DNA from: Protopterus annectens | Taxonomy: Eukaryota; Chordata; Ceratodontiformes; Protopteridae | Reading direction: 5' to 3' | Assembly: GCF_019279795.1 (NCBI RefSeq) | Contig: NC_056731.1 | Location: 863,905,071-863,969,070, forward strand | DNA: 64,000 bases | Shown: piece after piece, positions 9,490-21,070 of the stretch | Position numbering within the stretch: position 1 is the stretch's first letter | Layout: every line of letters begins with the position of its first letter | Notes under the pieces: model-generated | What the model was told of the DNA's origin: nothing | Seen by the model: only the letters and a program-made list of their open reading frames with translations | Database searches by the model: none | Position numbers and translations under genes: made by a program

Positions 9490-12400
9490 TGCACAATGGT
9501 CCAAAATTAGCACAGAGCTTATCAATGTTTTGCAACCACGCCATTGAGATTTGAGTTTATCTGCTTCAATCCAGTTCCATCCAAGATAGAGGAGTACTTC
9601 ACATTTCTGAAACACACTTTTTCTTCCAATTTCAAAGTGTTGCTGCTATATTTGTGCACTATTTCCTCAGTTTCTGAAGATTTTCATAGTTTAAAGTGAT
9701 GTTGTAATTCCACTGTATTAACACTGGATTTCTACACTTTTGCATTTAATTCTGTTTGCTAGTATTTTATTGTCATAATTGCCGAGTTTCTGCAATTTGT
9801 GATAATGTTTAGTAATTTTTTACTGTTGAAAACGTTAGGTCTGCACTCTATTGGGAATAGAAAATTGCCAGGTCTCTTCTGAGCTTGAGAATCTCTGAGG
9901 AAACCTTAGAGTGTGTTATTGTGACTGGTAAGGGTGCTATTGTGCTTGTTTGTTGATTTTCTGTGCCTGTATGCAGCTGTTGCATTTGTGTGATGCTTGG
10001 CTCATTTACACAGAACTTGCCATTCTTGGCAACCATGCCATTGAGATTTGAGTGCATTTGCTTCAGTCCAACTCCATCCCAGTGAGATAAGTTCCACATT
10101 GCAGACTTGCACTGTTTCCTTGTTATTTCAAAGTACTGCTGTTATATTTCTGCATTATTTACTGAGTTTCTGCACTTTTTATACTTTAAAGTGTTGTCAT
10201 TTTACTGTATTAACTGCTGGGTTTCTGCATTTTTACATGTAATAATTTAAAGCATTTGCTAGTATTTTACTAATGTAATTGCTGAGTTCCTGCAATTTGG
10301 GCTACTTTTTATTGTCTTTACAGTTAGATACAGTAAGTCTGCAGTCTAGTGGGAGTAGAAAATTGCCAGGTCTCTTTTGAGCTTGAGAATCTCTACGGAA
10401 ACCTTACAGTGTTTTGTAATTCACCAGAGGGCTATTTTGCTTGCTTGTTGATTTTGGTGCCTGTATACAGTTGTTGCATTTGGGTGATGCTTGGCCCATT
10501 TACATAAAACTTACCAATACTTGTCAACCACACCATTGAGATCTGAGTGTATCTGATTCAATCCAGCTTTTCCAAGCTGCATAAATATTCCACATTGCTG
10601 AACTGCACTTTTTCTTGTTATTTCAATGTACTGCTCTTATATTTCTGCATTATTTACTGTACTTGTTTCATACTTTAAAGTTTTGCAATTTCACTGTATT
10701 AACTGCTGGGTTCTACAATTTTACATTTAATTCAAAGTGGTTGGTAGTATTTTACTGCTGTAATTGCTGAGTTCCTCCAATTTGGGCTTTTTTTAATGAT
10801 TTTACAGCTGGAAAAGCTAGGTCTGCACTCTAGTTGTAGTAGAAAGAAGTCAGGTCTCTTCTGTGCTTGAGAATCACTGAAGATATCTTAGAGTGTGTTG
10901 TTGTGATTGGCCAGATGGCTACTGTGCTTGTTTGTTGATTTTCTATGCCTGTATACAGTTGTTGCATTTGTGTGATGCTTGGCTGATTTACACAAAACTT
11001 ACAAATGCTTGTCATCCATGCCATTCAGATTTGAGTGTATTTGCTTCACATAGTTGAATTGCACTTTTTCTTGTTATTTCAAAGTACTGTGGTTATATTT
11101 CTGCATTGTTTACTAATGTCTGCACTTTTTCGTACTTTAAAGTGTTGCTGTAATTTCACTTTATTAACTGCTGGGTTTCTACATTTTAATATTTAACCGG
11201 GAAAAGCCGAAAGACACAAACAATATTTCATTCTTAGCATTTGCTGGTATTTTACTGTTGTAATTACTAAGTTCCTGCACTTTGAGCTCCTTTTTAGTGA
11301 TTTTACAGTTGGAAAAGTTAAGTCTGTACTCTAGTGGGATTAGAGAGTAGCCTGGTCTCTTCTGAGCTGAGAATCAATGAGGAAACTTTAGACTGTGCTG
11401 TTGCGATTGGCCAGTGGCCTATTTTGCTTGTTTGTTGATTTTCTGTGCCTGTATAAACTCAAGTTTGGTGAAACTTGGCTCATTTATAGACAGCTAACCA
11501 ATGCATGGCAACCACACATCGACATTTGAGGGCATCAGCTTCAAGCCAGCTCCATCCACACTAAATATGTACTGAACATTGCTGAATTGCACTTTGTATT
11601 GTTATTTCAAAGTGCTGATGTTATATATCTGCATTATTAACTGAATTTCTGCACTTTTTCATAGGTTAACATGTTTTTGTATTTCATTGTATTAAATGCT
11701 AGTATTCTGCACTTTTTCATAGGTTAACATGTTTTTGTATTTCATTGTATTAAATGCTAGTTTTCTGCACTTTTGCATTTAATTCATGTTTGTTGATATT
11801 TTAATTTTATTGTTGTAACTGCTGATGTTCCTGCACTTTGGAATCATGTTTTCATGATTTCATATTTGGAAAAGTAAGGTTTGCAGTCTAGAAGAAGTAG
11901 GGAGTATCATGGTCTCTTCTGAGCTTGGAAATCAAAATGGAAGCCTTAGATTGTATTGTAGTGAGGGTCCAGTGAGACATTTTGCTTATTTGTTGATTTT
12001 CTTTGCCTGTTGGGATATGAGTGCATCTGTTTCAATCCAGCTATATCCATTTTTTCTTGTAATTTCGAAGAACGGCTGTTAGATTTCTGCATTATTTACT
12101 AAGTTTCTTTACTTCTTCATTCTTTAACTGTTGGGTCTCAGGACTTAGTCTTTTAATTCAAAGTGTTTGCTGACATTTTATTGTTGTAAATGTTGATGTT
12201 CCTGCTGTTTGGGCTCCTTTTTAGTGATTTTATGGTTAGAAAAGTTAGGTTTGCACTTTTGCATTTAATTTAAAGTTTTTGTTGAAATTCTATGGTGTAA
12301 CTGCTGATGTTTCTGCACTTTAGAATATTTCATAGTGATTTCACATTTGGAAAAGTTAGGTTTGCACTCTAGCTGGAGTAGAGAGGAGACTGATCTCTTC

Positions 12401-12595
12401 TGAGCCTGGGAATCACTGAGGAAACTTTAGATTGTGATATTGTGACTTACCACTAGGACATTTTGCTTGTCAATTGATTTTCTGTGCATGCATAAAGTCA
12501 TCATGTTTGTGTGAGGATCTTTTACACAGAGCTTACCAAAGCTTGGCAGCTATGCCATTGAGATTTGAGTGTATCTGCTTCAATCCAGCTCCATC
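9490..12595. repeat. Tandem array of ~490-bp units (about 6.5 copies)
   Basis: Units can be phased on GTCTGCACTCTAGTGGGAG, seen at about 9838, 10336, 10820, 11320, 11878 and 12360, so the spacing is 482-558 bp. Each unit contains GCCATTGAGATTTGAGTG...TGCTTCAATCCAGCTCCATCC and runs of 'TTTCTGCACTTT'. The first and last units are partial. The array ends where the CR1 at 12.6 kb begins, so that LINE inserted into a unit. A short stray SINE tail (GGGAAAAGCCGAAAG at about 11202) is embedded in one unit. Confidence 0.85.
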
Positions 12596-12599
12596 CAAG

Positions 12600-15500
12600 C
12601 AGAAGTACAGAAGTTTAGTAGTGCTCTGTATAGCCACAGGCAATTAGAATCCATCTTTCTCACATACAGTCACTACAATTACCAAACAGGTTGTCAGAAA
12701 CACACAACACCACATTACACTAAAGAACAAGCACATAGACTCATGCATGCTGAGGCTCTTAAAAGTAATCTACCCAAACATCAATGGTCTCTTAGATGCA
12801 GCTGTAACAACAGGGATTCTCAGCAATATCACAAACACTCTACCAAAGCAACACATCTACCATGACAGATGCAGCTTCAACATATAGTGTCTCAGTTGGT
12901 AAACAACCACACAAGCAATGTTCTACTCATAGGACATTCCTTCATGAAACATACAGACGTTGCACTTACTATGGTGAAAAAGGGGAGGGTCATGTTGCAC
13001 TTACTATGCTGAGAAAGGGGAGGGTCATGTTCAGATCCCTTTCGTGGGCTGGGATCTGCCAGATCATGCACGTAATCACATCATTGAACCACAAGTATTG
13101 ATATGACACTGTCATTGTACATGTACGTATAAATGACCTGAGATGTACATCTCTGAACTATATGAAGAGAGACATGATGGATCTCTCAAGGTAAGATGGT
13201 TTTAGCCTAGCACTGAGTAACATTCTACCTTCTGCAAGGATGACGTTGCAATATGAGCAAAGGATACCTGACTTTAACAATTAGCTTAGATTCTGGTGCC
13301 ATTTGAAAAGGGTACAATATTTGTCAGCTGGTTGACAGAACACTCTGCTTCACCAGGGGTGATCTGCATCTTTAGGCCTTCAGATGTTGGCTAAACCATT
13401 TTGACTACTGCCATAGTTCCTTTTTTAGGCAATGCCAATATAATAAATCTTGAAACATAGTAAAACCAACCCAGGGTAATCTAAAGGTATTGCTGCTCAA
13501 TGCCAGTAGTCTAAACAAAAAATGCTATCCTCTGCAATCTCTCCTCACCTTGAAGAATATAGTCTTCTGTGTAAGTTATGGAGAATTTTTTTAAAGCTAT
13601 AATGCTTTCCACACATTTAGACTAGCTACTGCACAGAAAGGGGAAAAAAAAGGTGGGGATGACTCAATATTCATAAAAAAATAGTCACATCTCAAGACTG
13701 TTCAAGCAGTATGATGCACTTGAGCTTCTACGTGTCCAACTCACAATAAACAGTCTCATACCATATCACTCCAAGCTATAGGTCCCCCGCTGTCACCCAC
13801 GATATCCTTACTGCATATATAAATGAACAGGAGTCACACTGCATTAAACCCAATACTATAATGTTGGGCAACTTCAAATACCCCACTATAAACTGGAAAA
13901 CATACACAGCTTCCAATACACAAGCCCACAGATTCCAGGATTTTGACCACACAAATACTCTGGACTAGGCAGTCCATACACCCGCTATAACCACCAATAT
14001 TCTTGAGCTGAACCTCACAAACATGGGTGAGTTTTGTGCCCACCCCTGTGAAAAATCCTCACTTGTCAGCTTGGACCATAATGCTGTCTCCTTTGAACTT
14101 AACTAAAACCTGAGACTCCATCTAACCCTCAAACTTTTAAGAATTATTCCAAAGCAAACTTCCTACTATTGAGTGCTACCCTGGCAAAACTTCAAGCCCT
14201 GCTACACTATGTGAACTCTGCTAGCAATGCAGAATTGTTCACAGAAACCCCATATGATCATGTAAACAGCTGCAATGAGGCAGCTGTACTCATCAAGAAT
14301 AAGCAAGGACTACCTCAGAAAGGAAACTACCTTGGTGGAATCCCAATATCAACAAGTTGTGTATTAAAAGGAAGAAAACCATGGCCAAAACTAAGAAGTG
14401 TAAAGCCCAGCATGGAAACAAAACCCTCATAAAAGCTAAATAAGCAACTCAGGAATCTTATCAAGTCCACCAAGCCAAATTAGAGATAAAGATAGTTTTG
14501 CAGGCAAAGGGCAACTTCAGGTTCGCAACCTCAAAGGTAATACACAATTGTGTGCTAAATTAATTGTAAATGGAACCACCTTCACAGAGCTGGAGAATAT
14601 AGTATACCTAGAGAATGATAGATTTAGCTCCAGTTTCACCCATCTTCCTCCCCTCACCCTCTGACACCACTGAAGAGATACTCCTAACCATATCTCCCCC
14701 AGCTAGCACTAGCAAACTAGTCCTCGATGTGCTCTCCAAGGCAAAGAATACATCTCTAGGTTGTGGTAATATCCTGGGATGCCTCCTGAATAGCATGAAA
14801 CATGACCTATTCAGACCTCTAAAATCACTGTTCAATTTTAGTCTCTCAATTTGTTTTATGCCTAATGAATGGAGGACTGTAACAGTTATCCCTCTGCACA
14901 AGGACAGGCCATCTACTGACCTGGGTAACTACAGACCCATAAATATGACTATGTAAAGCCATGGAAAGAAATGCCATGGGTATTATAAATAAAAACATAG
15001 GAAACCTTCAGGCAATAGATCCAACACAGTTTGGTTTCCTCAAAGGCAGATTGTGCCTACTCAAACCTGATGGGCATTTTCAGAATGTCCTAAAAGCTAT
15101 GAATGAGGGAAAAATGGCACATGATGCTTATCTGGATATGGCCAATGCATTCAAAACTATTTCCCATTCAGGCATTGTTGACAAACTCACAAAACTAGGA
15201 GTAAACCCCTATGTTACCTGTTGGATATCCAGCTGACTCAAAGATAGGACACAGAAATTCAGGACAGAGAACACTACCTCCTCTATACGGTGAGTCACAA
15301 GCAAAGTCCCTCAGGGCTCAGTGCTGGGGCCAATCCTTCTTGGCATCTATGTCTCAGAGGTCACAACTAACATCTAAGGCATCTGGTAGACCAAGTTTGT
15401 GGATGAATGCAAGCTTGGTGCTATCATAACCCCCCCCCCTCCCAAGGACACTGTTATCCTTCAAGAAGGCTTGTCACAAACTAATAATTAGTTCCAGAGC

Positions 15501-16350
15501 CATGGTCTAAAACTAATTGCCAAAAAATGTTTAATAGTATCTTTTGGAAAGTCAGCCATCTCAGGGAATTACCAAATAGATAATACACCCTAAGACTAGA
15601 CCCAGGGAATAGGGACTTGGGAATATATGTGGACAGTGACTTGGCCTTTGACCATCATGTGTCTGCTCTTGTAAGGAAGTTATTCTACATTGCTCAAATT
15701 ATAAACAAGGATATGGTATCTAGGGCCAAGGATGTCATGGGCCCACTGTGTTCAGCCCTTATTAGGCTACTAATTGAGTACAATGCTTTCTTCAGTATGT
15801 ACCTGACCAGGCATATGCAACAAATGGAATGCTCACAGAGGTTACTCACAGAAAGAATACAAGGCCAGAACCATATGAAATATGCAAACTACTTCAAAGC
15901 CTTATCTTTAAATTCAGTCTCTTACAGACTACTGCAAGGTGATCTGTGCTTGGCTTACAAGGCATCATCTGATCCATTACTGATGGACTTGCTTCACATT
16001 CACAAGTCTATCAGCATTAGAAATACCAGATTGAAGGACCTAAACCTCATTTACAATATAAACAGAGCATGCTGAAGGGACAGGTACATGTCTCATAAAT
16101 TACCCCTACAATGGAATAGGCTTCCCATCCATGTGAAGATAAGTTTGTCTATGACTCCATTCAAATGCAACCCAGAATAACCCCTGGACTGGCACCTATG
16201 CCCCTGTTGGAGGCAGCTTGTAAATGCTGTGTCACCCAAACCCAAATATATGCCCCTGTGTAAGTTATATTGTCATTTACAAATGGGAAAAGATGACTAG
16301 CTTAAAAAGGCTGCCTATGGTCATTAGGCTAGCAGTCATCAATGAACCTA
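12600..16350 (+). mobile_element. Older CR1-clade LINE copy, heavily mutated
   Basis: The same layout as the 2.5-6.6 kb CR1 is recognisable. ORF1 remnants lie at 12600-13440 (including a 36-bp tandem duplication at 12959-13030), endonuclease remnants at 13480-14130 (MLGNFKYPTINW) and reverse transcriptase at 14600-16080. The RT shows NYRPINMTM, DPTQFGFLKGRLC, YLDMANAFKTISHSGI, and FVDECKLGA in place of FADDCKLGA. A decayed 3' tail ends in AATGAACCTA near 16350. Many stops and frame changes break every domain. Higher divergence than the first copy indicates an earlier insertion. Confidence 0.8.
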
Positions 16351-16380
16351 AAAAAAATCCCAGACCAATCAGGGAAGTCG

Positions 16381-16402
16381 CTCTCTCTCTCTCTCTCACA
16401 CA

Positions 16403-16463
<61 letters not shown>
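16381..16463. repeat. (CT)n(CA)n microsatellite
   Basis: A short CT run passes into about 33 CA repeats with one TA interruption. The ORFs reading Thr-His or Cys-Val repeats across it are artefacts. Confidence 0.95.
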
Positions 16464-16467
<4 letters not shown>

Positions 16468-16650
16468 AGAGAGAGTCAGTAATCAACATCCCTCTTCTAC
16501 TTTTCTCATCAACTCAGCTCCAATATATTTACATAAAGCAAAACATATATATATTTTTTTTTCAGAAATGTAGTTTCTTCTTTCATATCATTAATTATTG
16601 CTTATTTACTCATAATCCATTCACCTTTTTATATTTCATAAATATGTGCT

Positions 16651-17091
16651 ATGACTAAAAAGAAAAGAAAAGGAGAAAAAAAAAGAAAAAAAAATGTATC
16701 AAATTACTGACCTTACTTCTCTTTTTCAGAAAGAGAAACAAATTGAATAATAGCTTGTTATTAGTTCCTCAGATATTTTGATTGGTTATGAAACAAAACA
16801 TTTCTTTGCACACAGAGAATAACTTTGATTAAATCTTTTTCAGAATATTTGTGGCTTTCTGGAAATGCAGGAACTATATTTAAAAAGATTAATAATGAAG
16901 TAAAATGATGAGAGAAAAAAAGAAAAAAAACATAGAACAAATCATTTGTTTTTTAGTCTCTTCTTCTTCTCTGAAGTCTTCCACGAAGTTTCAGTTGCCA
17001 GTCTCTTTAATGAAGGACTAGCCCATTCCATTTCCTCTATTTTATCCAAAATCTTATTTTTTTTGATAAACAGTAAAGCAGAGTCTAAGTC
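16651..17091 (-). mobile_element. L1 fragment in inverted orientation, matching 18393-18830
   Basis: This ~440-bp block is the near-perfect reverse complement of 18393-18830: the end of L1 ORF1 plus the start of the following spacer. Examples are TTTTTTAGTCTCTTCTTCTT here versus its complement at the ORF1 end. It lies outside the TSD-bounded L1 (which begins at 17421), so it is a separate L1 fragment or a rearranged copy. The two arms with their ~1.3-kb loop could form a foldback. Confidence 0.8.
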
Positions 17092-17401
17092 ATAATAATA
17101 ATTGCAGACTGTCTTCTCATTTTTTCCTTTTGTATGAAACTACCACAATCCCAAATTCCCACATCCCTTTGTAACCTTGTTCTTTTCCTAATCAACTTTT
17201 TAGTTTAGGTTCTCATATATCCCATGCTGGACTCATAGAATAATTTTCTTTAATAAAATCCTACCACGTTTTCTTTCTGTACCATGCCATTGTTTTGTAT
17301 CCTTCATAATTCTTACTTGATACTATGCTTTCCAAATTTCCTGTTCAATATTCCTTTTAAGGAAGAGAGGTGCTTTGAATTGTATTAAAAGTACTTAATA
17401 C

Positions 17402-17420
17402 AGAAATTACAGTAATATAA
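17402..17420. repeat. L1 target-site duplication, 5' copy
   Basis: Nineteen bases (AGAAATTACAGTAATATAA) match 25092-25110 at 18 of 19 positions. The match directly brackets the L1, and the downstream copy follows its poly(A) tail. Confidence 0.85.
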
Positions 17421-17647
17421 GGTGGCCAAGGATGAACACAGGATAGCAGCAGATTTCTTCAGCTCCACCAATTTCATTACACTGATAGGAATTAATTACT
17501 TAAAAAAATAATTTTTGAAGTAATTTTCTTTCTAAATATGTTTGTTTTATATAGTTCTTGAACTATATCTAAAAAAGAAAGGAAATTTTAACAATATTCC
17601 TGTCAGAAATCACTTTGGAAATTTTCCTGTCAGTTTATCAGTCTGAA

Positions 17648-18538
17648 ATGAGTTCCAGTAAGACAAATTCTCGAGACTCCAGCATCAAGAAAGAACTTCA
17701 GTCTCTGATAACTATAATCCAGCAACTTACTGCTAAGATGGATAAAATGGATACTAAAATTGATACCTTCATAGAAAAAACTACAAAACAAATAGACTTG
17801 TTACATATAGACCTGCAACAACAGAAGATCCAGATGACAGGCATAGAAGAAGCTGTGAATGACATGGAAAATAGAATCCAAGAAGAGGAAATCAACATTG
17901 AGTTTCTGCTGAAACAAAATACACATTTACAAACAAAGATGGATGACCTGGAAAATAGATCTAGGCGCAATAACCTTAGGATTTTTGGACTGCCAGAAAA
18001 TATTGAAGGTAACAATATTACTTCTTTTTTAACAACATAGCTCCCTAAAACTTTAGACTTACCAGAAGAATTCTCTTTTGGTATCGAAAGAGCACATAGA
18101 TCTATAGCTAATACTAACTCTAACAAAAACTATCCTAGATCAGTTATAGTTAGATTTCTATCATCTTTTGATAAAGAGATGGTTCTTAAATCTGCTTGGG
18201 CCAAAGCTCCTGTTAAGATTAATGAGACAACTGTGCGTTTTGACAATGACTATTCTTCCTTGGTAATAGCTAAAAGAAAAGTTTTTCTGCCACTAATAAG
18301 GGAGCTTAAAAAAGCACAGTTTAAAACATACCTTCTGTTTCCTGCCAAGCTAAAAATCTTCCATCCTGATGGTCCTAAAATTTTTGATGACTTAGACTCT
18401 GCTTTACTGTTTATCAAAAAAAATAAGATTTTGGATAAAATAGAGGAAATGGAATGGGCTAGTCCTTCATTAAAGAGACTGGCAACTGAAACTTTGTGGA
18501 AGACTTCAGAAAAGAAGAAGAGACTAAAAAACAAATGA
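17648..18538 (+). pseudogene. L1 ORF1p (coiled coil plus RRM/CTD), one internal stop
   Basis: A single frame from the ATG at 17648 encodes 296 residues with one TAG at codon 131 (18038-18040). Residues ~10-105 are heptad-rich (KELQSLITIIQQLTAKMDKM and onward), forming the trimerising coiled coil. LENRSRRNNLRIFGLPE near residues 101-117 starts the RRM, and the C-terminal domain follows to the basic end EKKKRLKNK. L1 ORF1p coats the element's RNA as a trimer and acts as a nucleic-acid chaperone. The length is close to the ~300 residues usual for vertebrate L1s. The start is supported by the 5' UTR length and the lack of upstream in-frame coding sequence. Confidence 0.85.
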
Positions 18539-21070
18539 TTTGTTCTGTTTTTTTTCTTTTTTTTCTCTCATCATTTTACTTCATTATTAATCTTTTTAAA
18601 TATAGTTCCTGCATTTCCAGAAAGCCACAAATATACTGAAAAAGATTTAATCAAAGTTATTCTCTGTGTGCAAAGAAATGTTTTGTTTCATAACCAATCA
18701 AAATATCTGAGGAACTAATAACAAGCTATTATTCAATTTGTTTCTCTTTCTGAAAAAGAGAAGTAAGGTCAGTAATTTGATACATTTTTTTCTTTTTTTC
18801 TCCTTTTCTTCTTTTCTTTGTTTAAACAATGACATTCTATTTAGATTATGTAGTGGGTAAAGGGTGGGGGAGGGCAGGGAGAGAAGAGTAATGAAAATAT
18901 GATAAATGGAATAATAACATATTTATTCCTTGTAAAAAGTTTATATGTTCTTCAAATGCTAATCCTAATTATACTTTCTTGATTATACTGCTTATGCTTG
19001 TTTGTAAATAATCTGTCATGCTTTAACTAATAATAATTAGAACTAAATAATAGTAAATAATATGTTTTATTTTTAACTCTATTAATATAAACAGTAATAT
19101 TCCATTGTATATACTTCTTATAGCTTTCTCTTACATTTTTTTATTTCTGCTTTACACTCTTTTATTTTCTACTCTCTTTTTCTTTTCTTTATTCTTTCTC
19201 TTTATTTTTTTTTCATATTAATATATAGAAATGCTTTTGATCATATAGACACAGTAAATAATAAGATTTGCATAAAAATTGAGTTGGGACAAAAATATTG
19301 AGTTTTATTACTTATTAATAACTTTGGGCTTAATTTCACTTACACAGAGGCTGTAATAACCTGTAAAATACATCGCGAAGGTTTTGTCATGTTTAGATGC
19401 ATTTACACTGCTAAATGAATGTTTGTCACTAGTTTTTAACAAGTTTCCCACCAAAATGTTAAGGGAGACAATCTGGGATGTGGGCTACCTCATGAACAGT
19501 GTCCTCGAGTTAAAGTACCAAACGCTGCCTTATACAGAAAAACACTCAAGCCACTCGTAAATGTGTAAAATATAGAACCAAATCCAGAAGTGAGTAGTCA
19601 AATTTGACCACTCACTTCTGGATTTGGTTCTATAGTGTCCTCGAGTTGTTTCAAAAGCTTCAACTCTCAGAATTCTCACAGAGAAGCTGAAAGCAGTCAA
19701 TTTGACCTTTGACCCAGATATCACACTGACACATCGCAGATTCAGGAAGAACACTTTACCAGGAAGTAGAACTGATGCAAATGTGACTATGTGAAGGAAA
19801 ATGAACTATTTAACATTTAAATGTGAGTTATTTTATATAATTACTTAAATATATATGTTATAATTCATAAAATATCTCAGTTATAATGATTTTAAATGAT
19901 GCAGTTTCTTGTAGTAAGTAAATGTCTTATTTTAGAAGGCATAGAAAATGAAACATTTATTCAAGTGTTTTTGAAAATCTACTTGACTGCAGCATACTAA
20001 TCTGTGTTAAAAACTTATGTTCCAAACATATACATTACTATAACTCATTTAATTCATCTGATAGACAAGCATAAATAATCTTATAACTCTATTCTGGAAG
20101 AAATTGTCATGTGATATATTTTAAAGCAGTAGTATAGACATACAAAATACAGATGGCTTTTTTTACAATAATGCAAGTGTTTCTGAGAATTTGCATAACT
20201 ATGCAGTATGATTTATAACAATTTCTATAAATATAATATTTTATTGACAATAATGAGTATGAGTAAAATGCTCATATACAAGCAATTCAAGGTTTTTTTT
20301 GGAGGCTGTTGACTGCATTTACATGACAGAAAATAGATGCATCTTAATATATGTAATGTCTGAACCATATTAGCCAAAGTTTTTGATTTAAATGAATGTT
20401 AGAACTTATTTTTACATACTTTTAATAAATTAATATGTAAATATGCCTTCCTTTTTTTTTCTCTCTCTCTCTTTCTTTCACTCTCTCTCCCTCTTTCATG
20501 TCTTTTATTTCTCTCTCTCCTCTTGGTTCCTAATATCAAGATTATTTGAATGCTATTTGAATACAAGTGTATTATATTACATAGATGTATATAGTAGTAT
20601 GAATAGTTTTTTTTTAAAAAAAAGTTTATTTTAGTTTATATGATGCTGTTTTATCAAATGTGAAGTCTTGTCTTGCTAGATAATTGAATTGAAACCTGTT
20701 AATTTAAGTTAAATATAACCAGTATTAAATTAATAAGGTGGTAGCTGAGGTACTGCTGCTTAGGGTAGGGGGTTAACTTGAGTGGTAAATACTACTCTAA
20801 GTTGGAGTTTTTAACTCCAGGCTGGATGCAAGGTTTAATCCTTACATTATTTTCACTTGTTCATTGTTATATGTATATAGTTTTGACATCCACAATATAT
20901 TTTGTACACTCATTGTCACTACAAACAAAATTGAATCCTATACAAAATCCCATAAGAGATTCAATAAATACAGCTATATTTAAAGGTACACCTAAAGGAG
21001 GAGATGTAACATTACTTATGTTGTTATTTGTTATTTTGATCATAAGATTCTTAAGTTTTAAAAATGCCAA
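18539..21070 (+). other. L1 ORF1-ORF2 spacer, AT-rich, partly a probable insertion
   Basis: The first ~290 bp belong to the L1, since they are also in the inverted fragment. The last ~340 bp lead into ORF2. The middle (about 19240-20430) may be an insertion. It is flanked by similar ATTAATATATAGAAATGC and ATTAATATGTAAATATGC (15 of 18 matching) and holds the 64-bp palindrome. A CT-rich run lies at 20440-20525. No gene was recognised. Confidence 0.4.
19571..19634. repeat. 64-bp near-perfect palindrome between 14-bp direct repeats
   Basis: The 25-base arms TATAGAACC...GAAGTGAGT (19571-19595) and their exact complement (19610-19634) flank GTCAAATTTGAC, itself palindromic. Only one base pair of the whole 64 bp mismatches. 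AGTGTCCTCGAGTT occurs at 19498-19511 and again at 19634-19647, directly abutting the palindrome. Confidence 0.9.

Noticed and set aside
7389-12595. CRISPR-like arrays
   Set aside because: The repeats are long (137-490 bp) and contiguous with no unique spacers, and the DNA is eukaryotic.
20443-20634. Small hydrophobic ORF
   Set aside because: It arises from a CT/TTT-rich low-complexity run.
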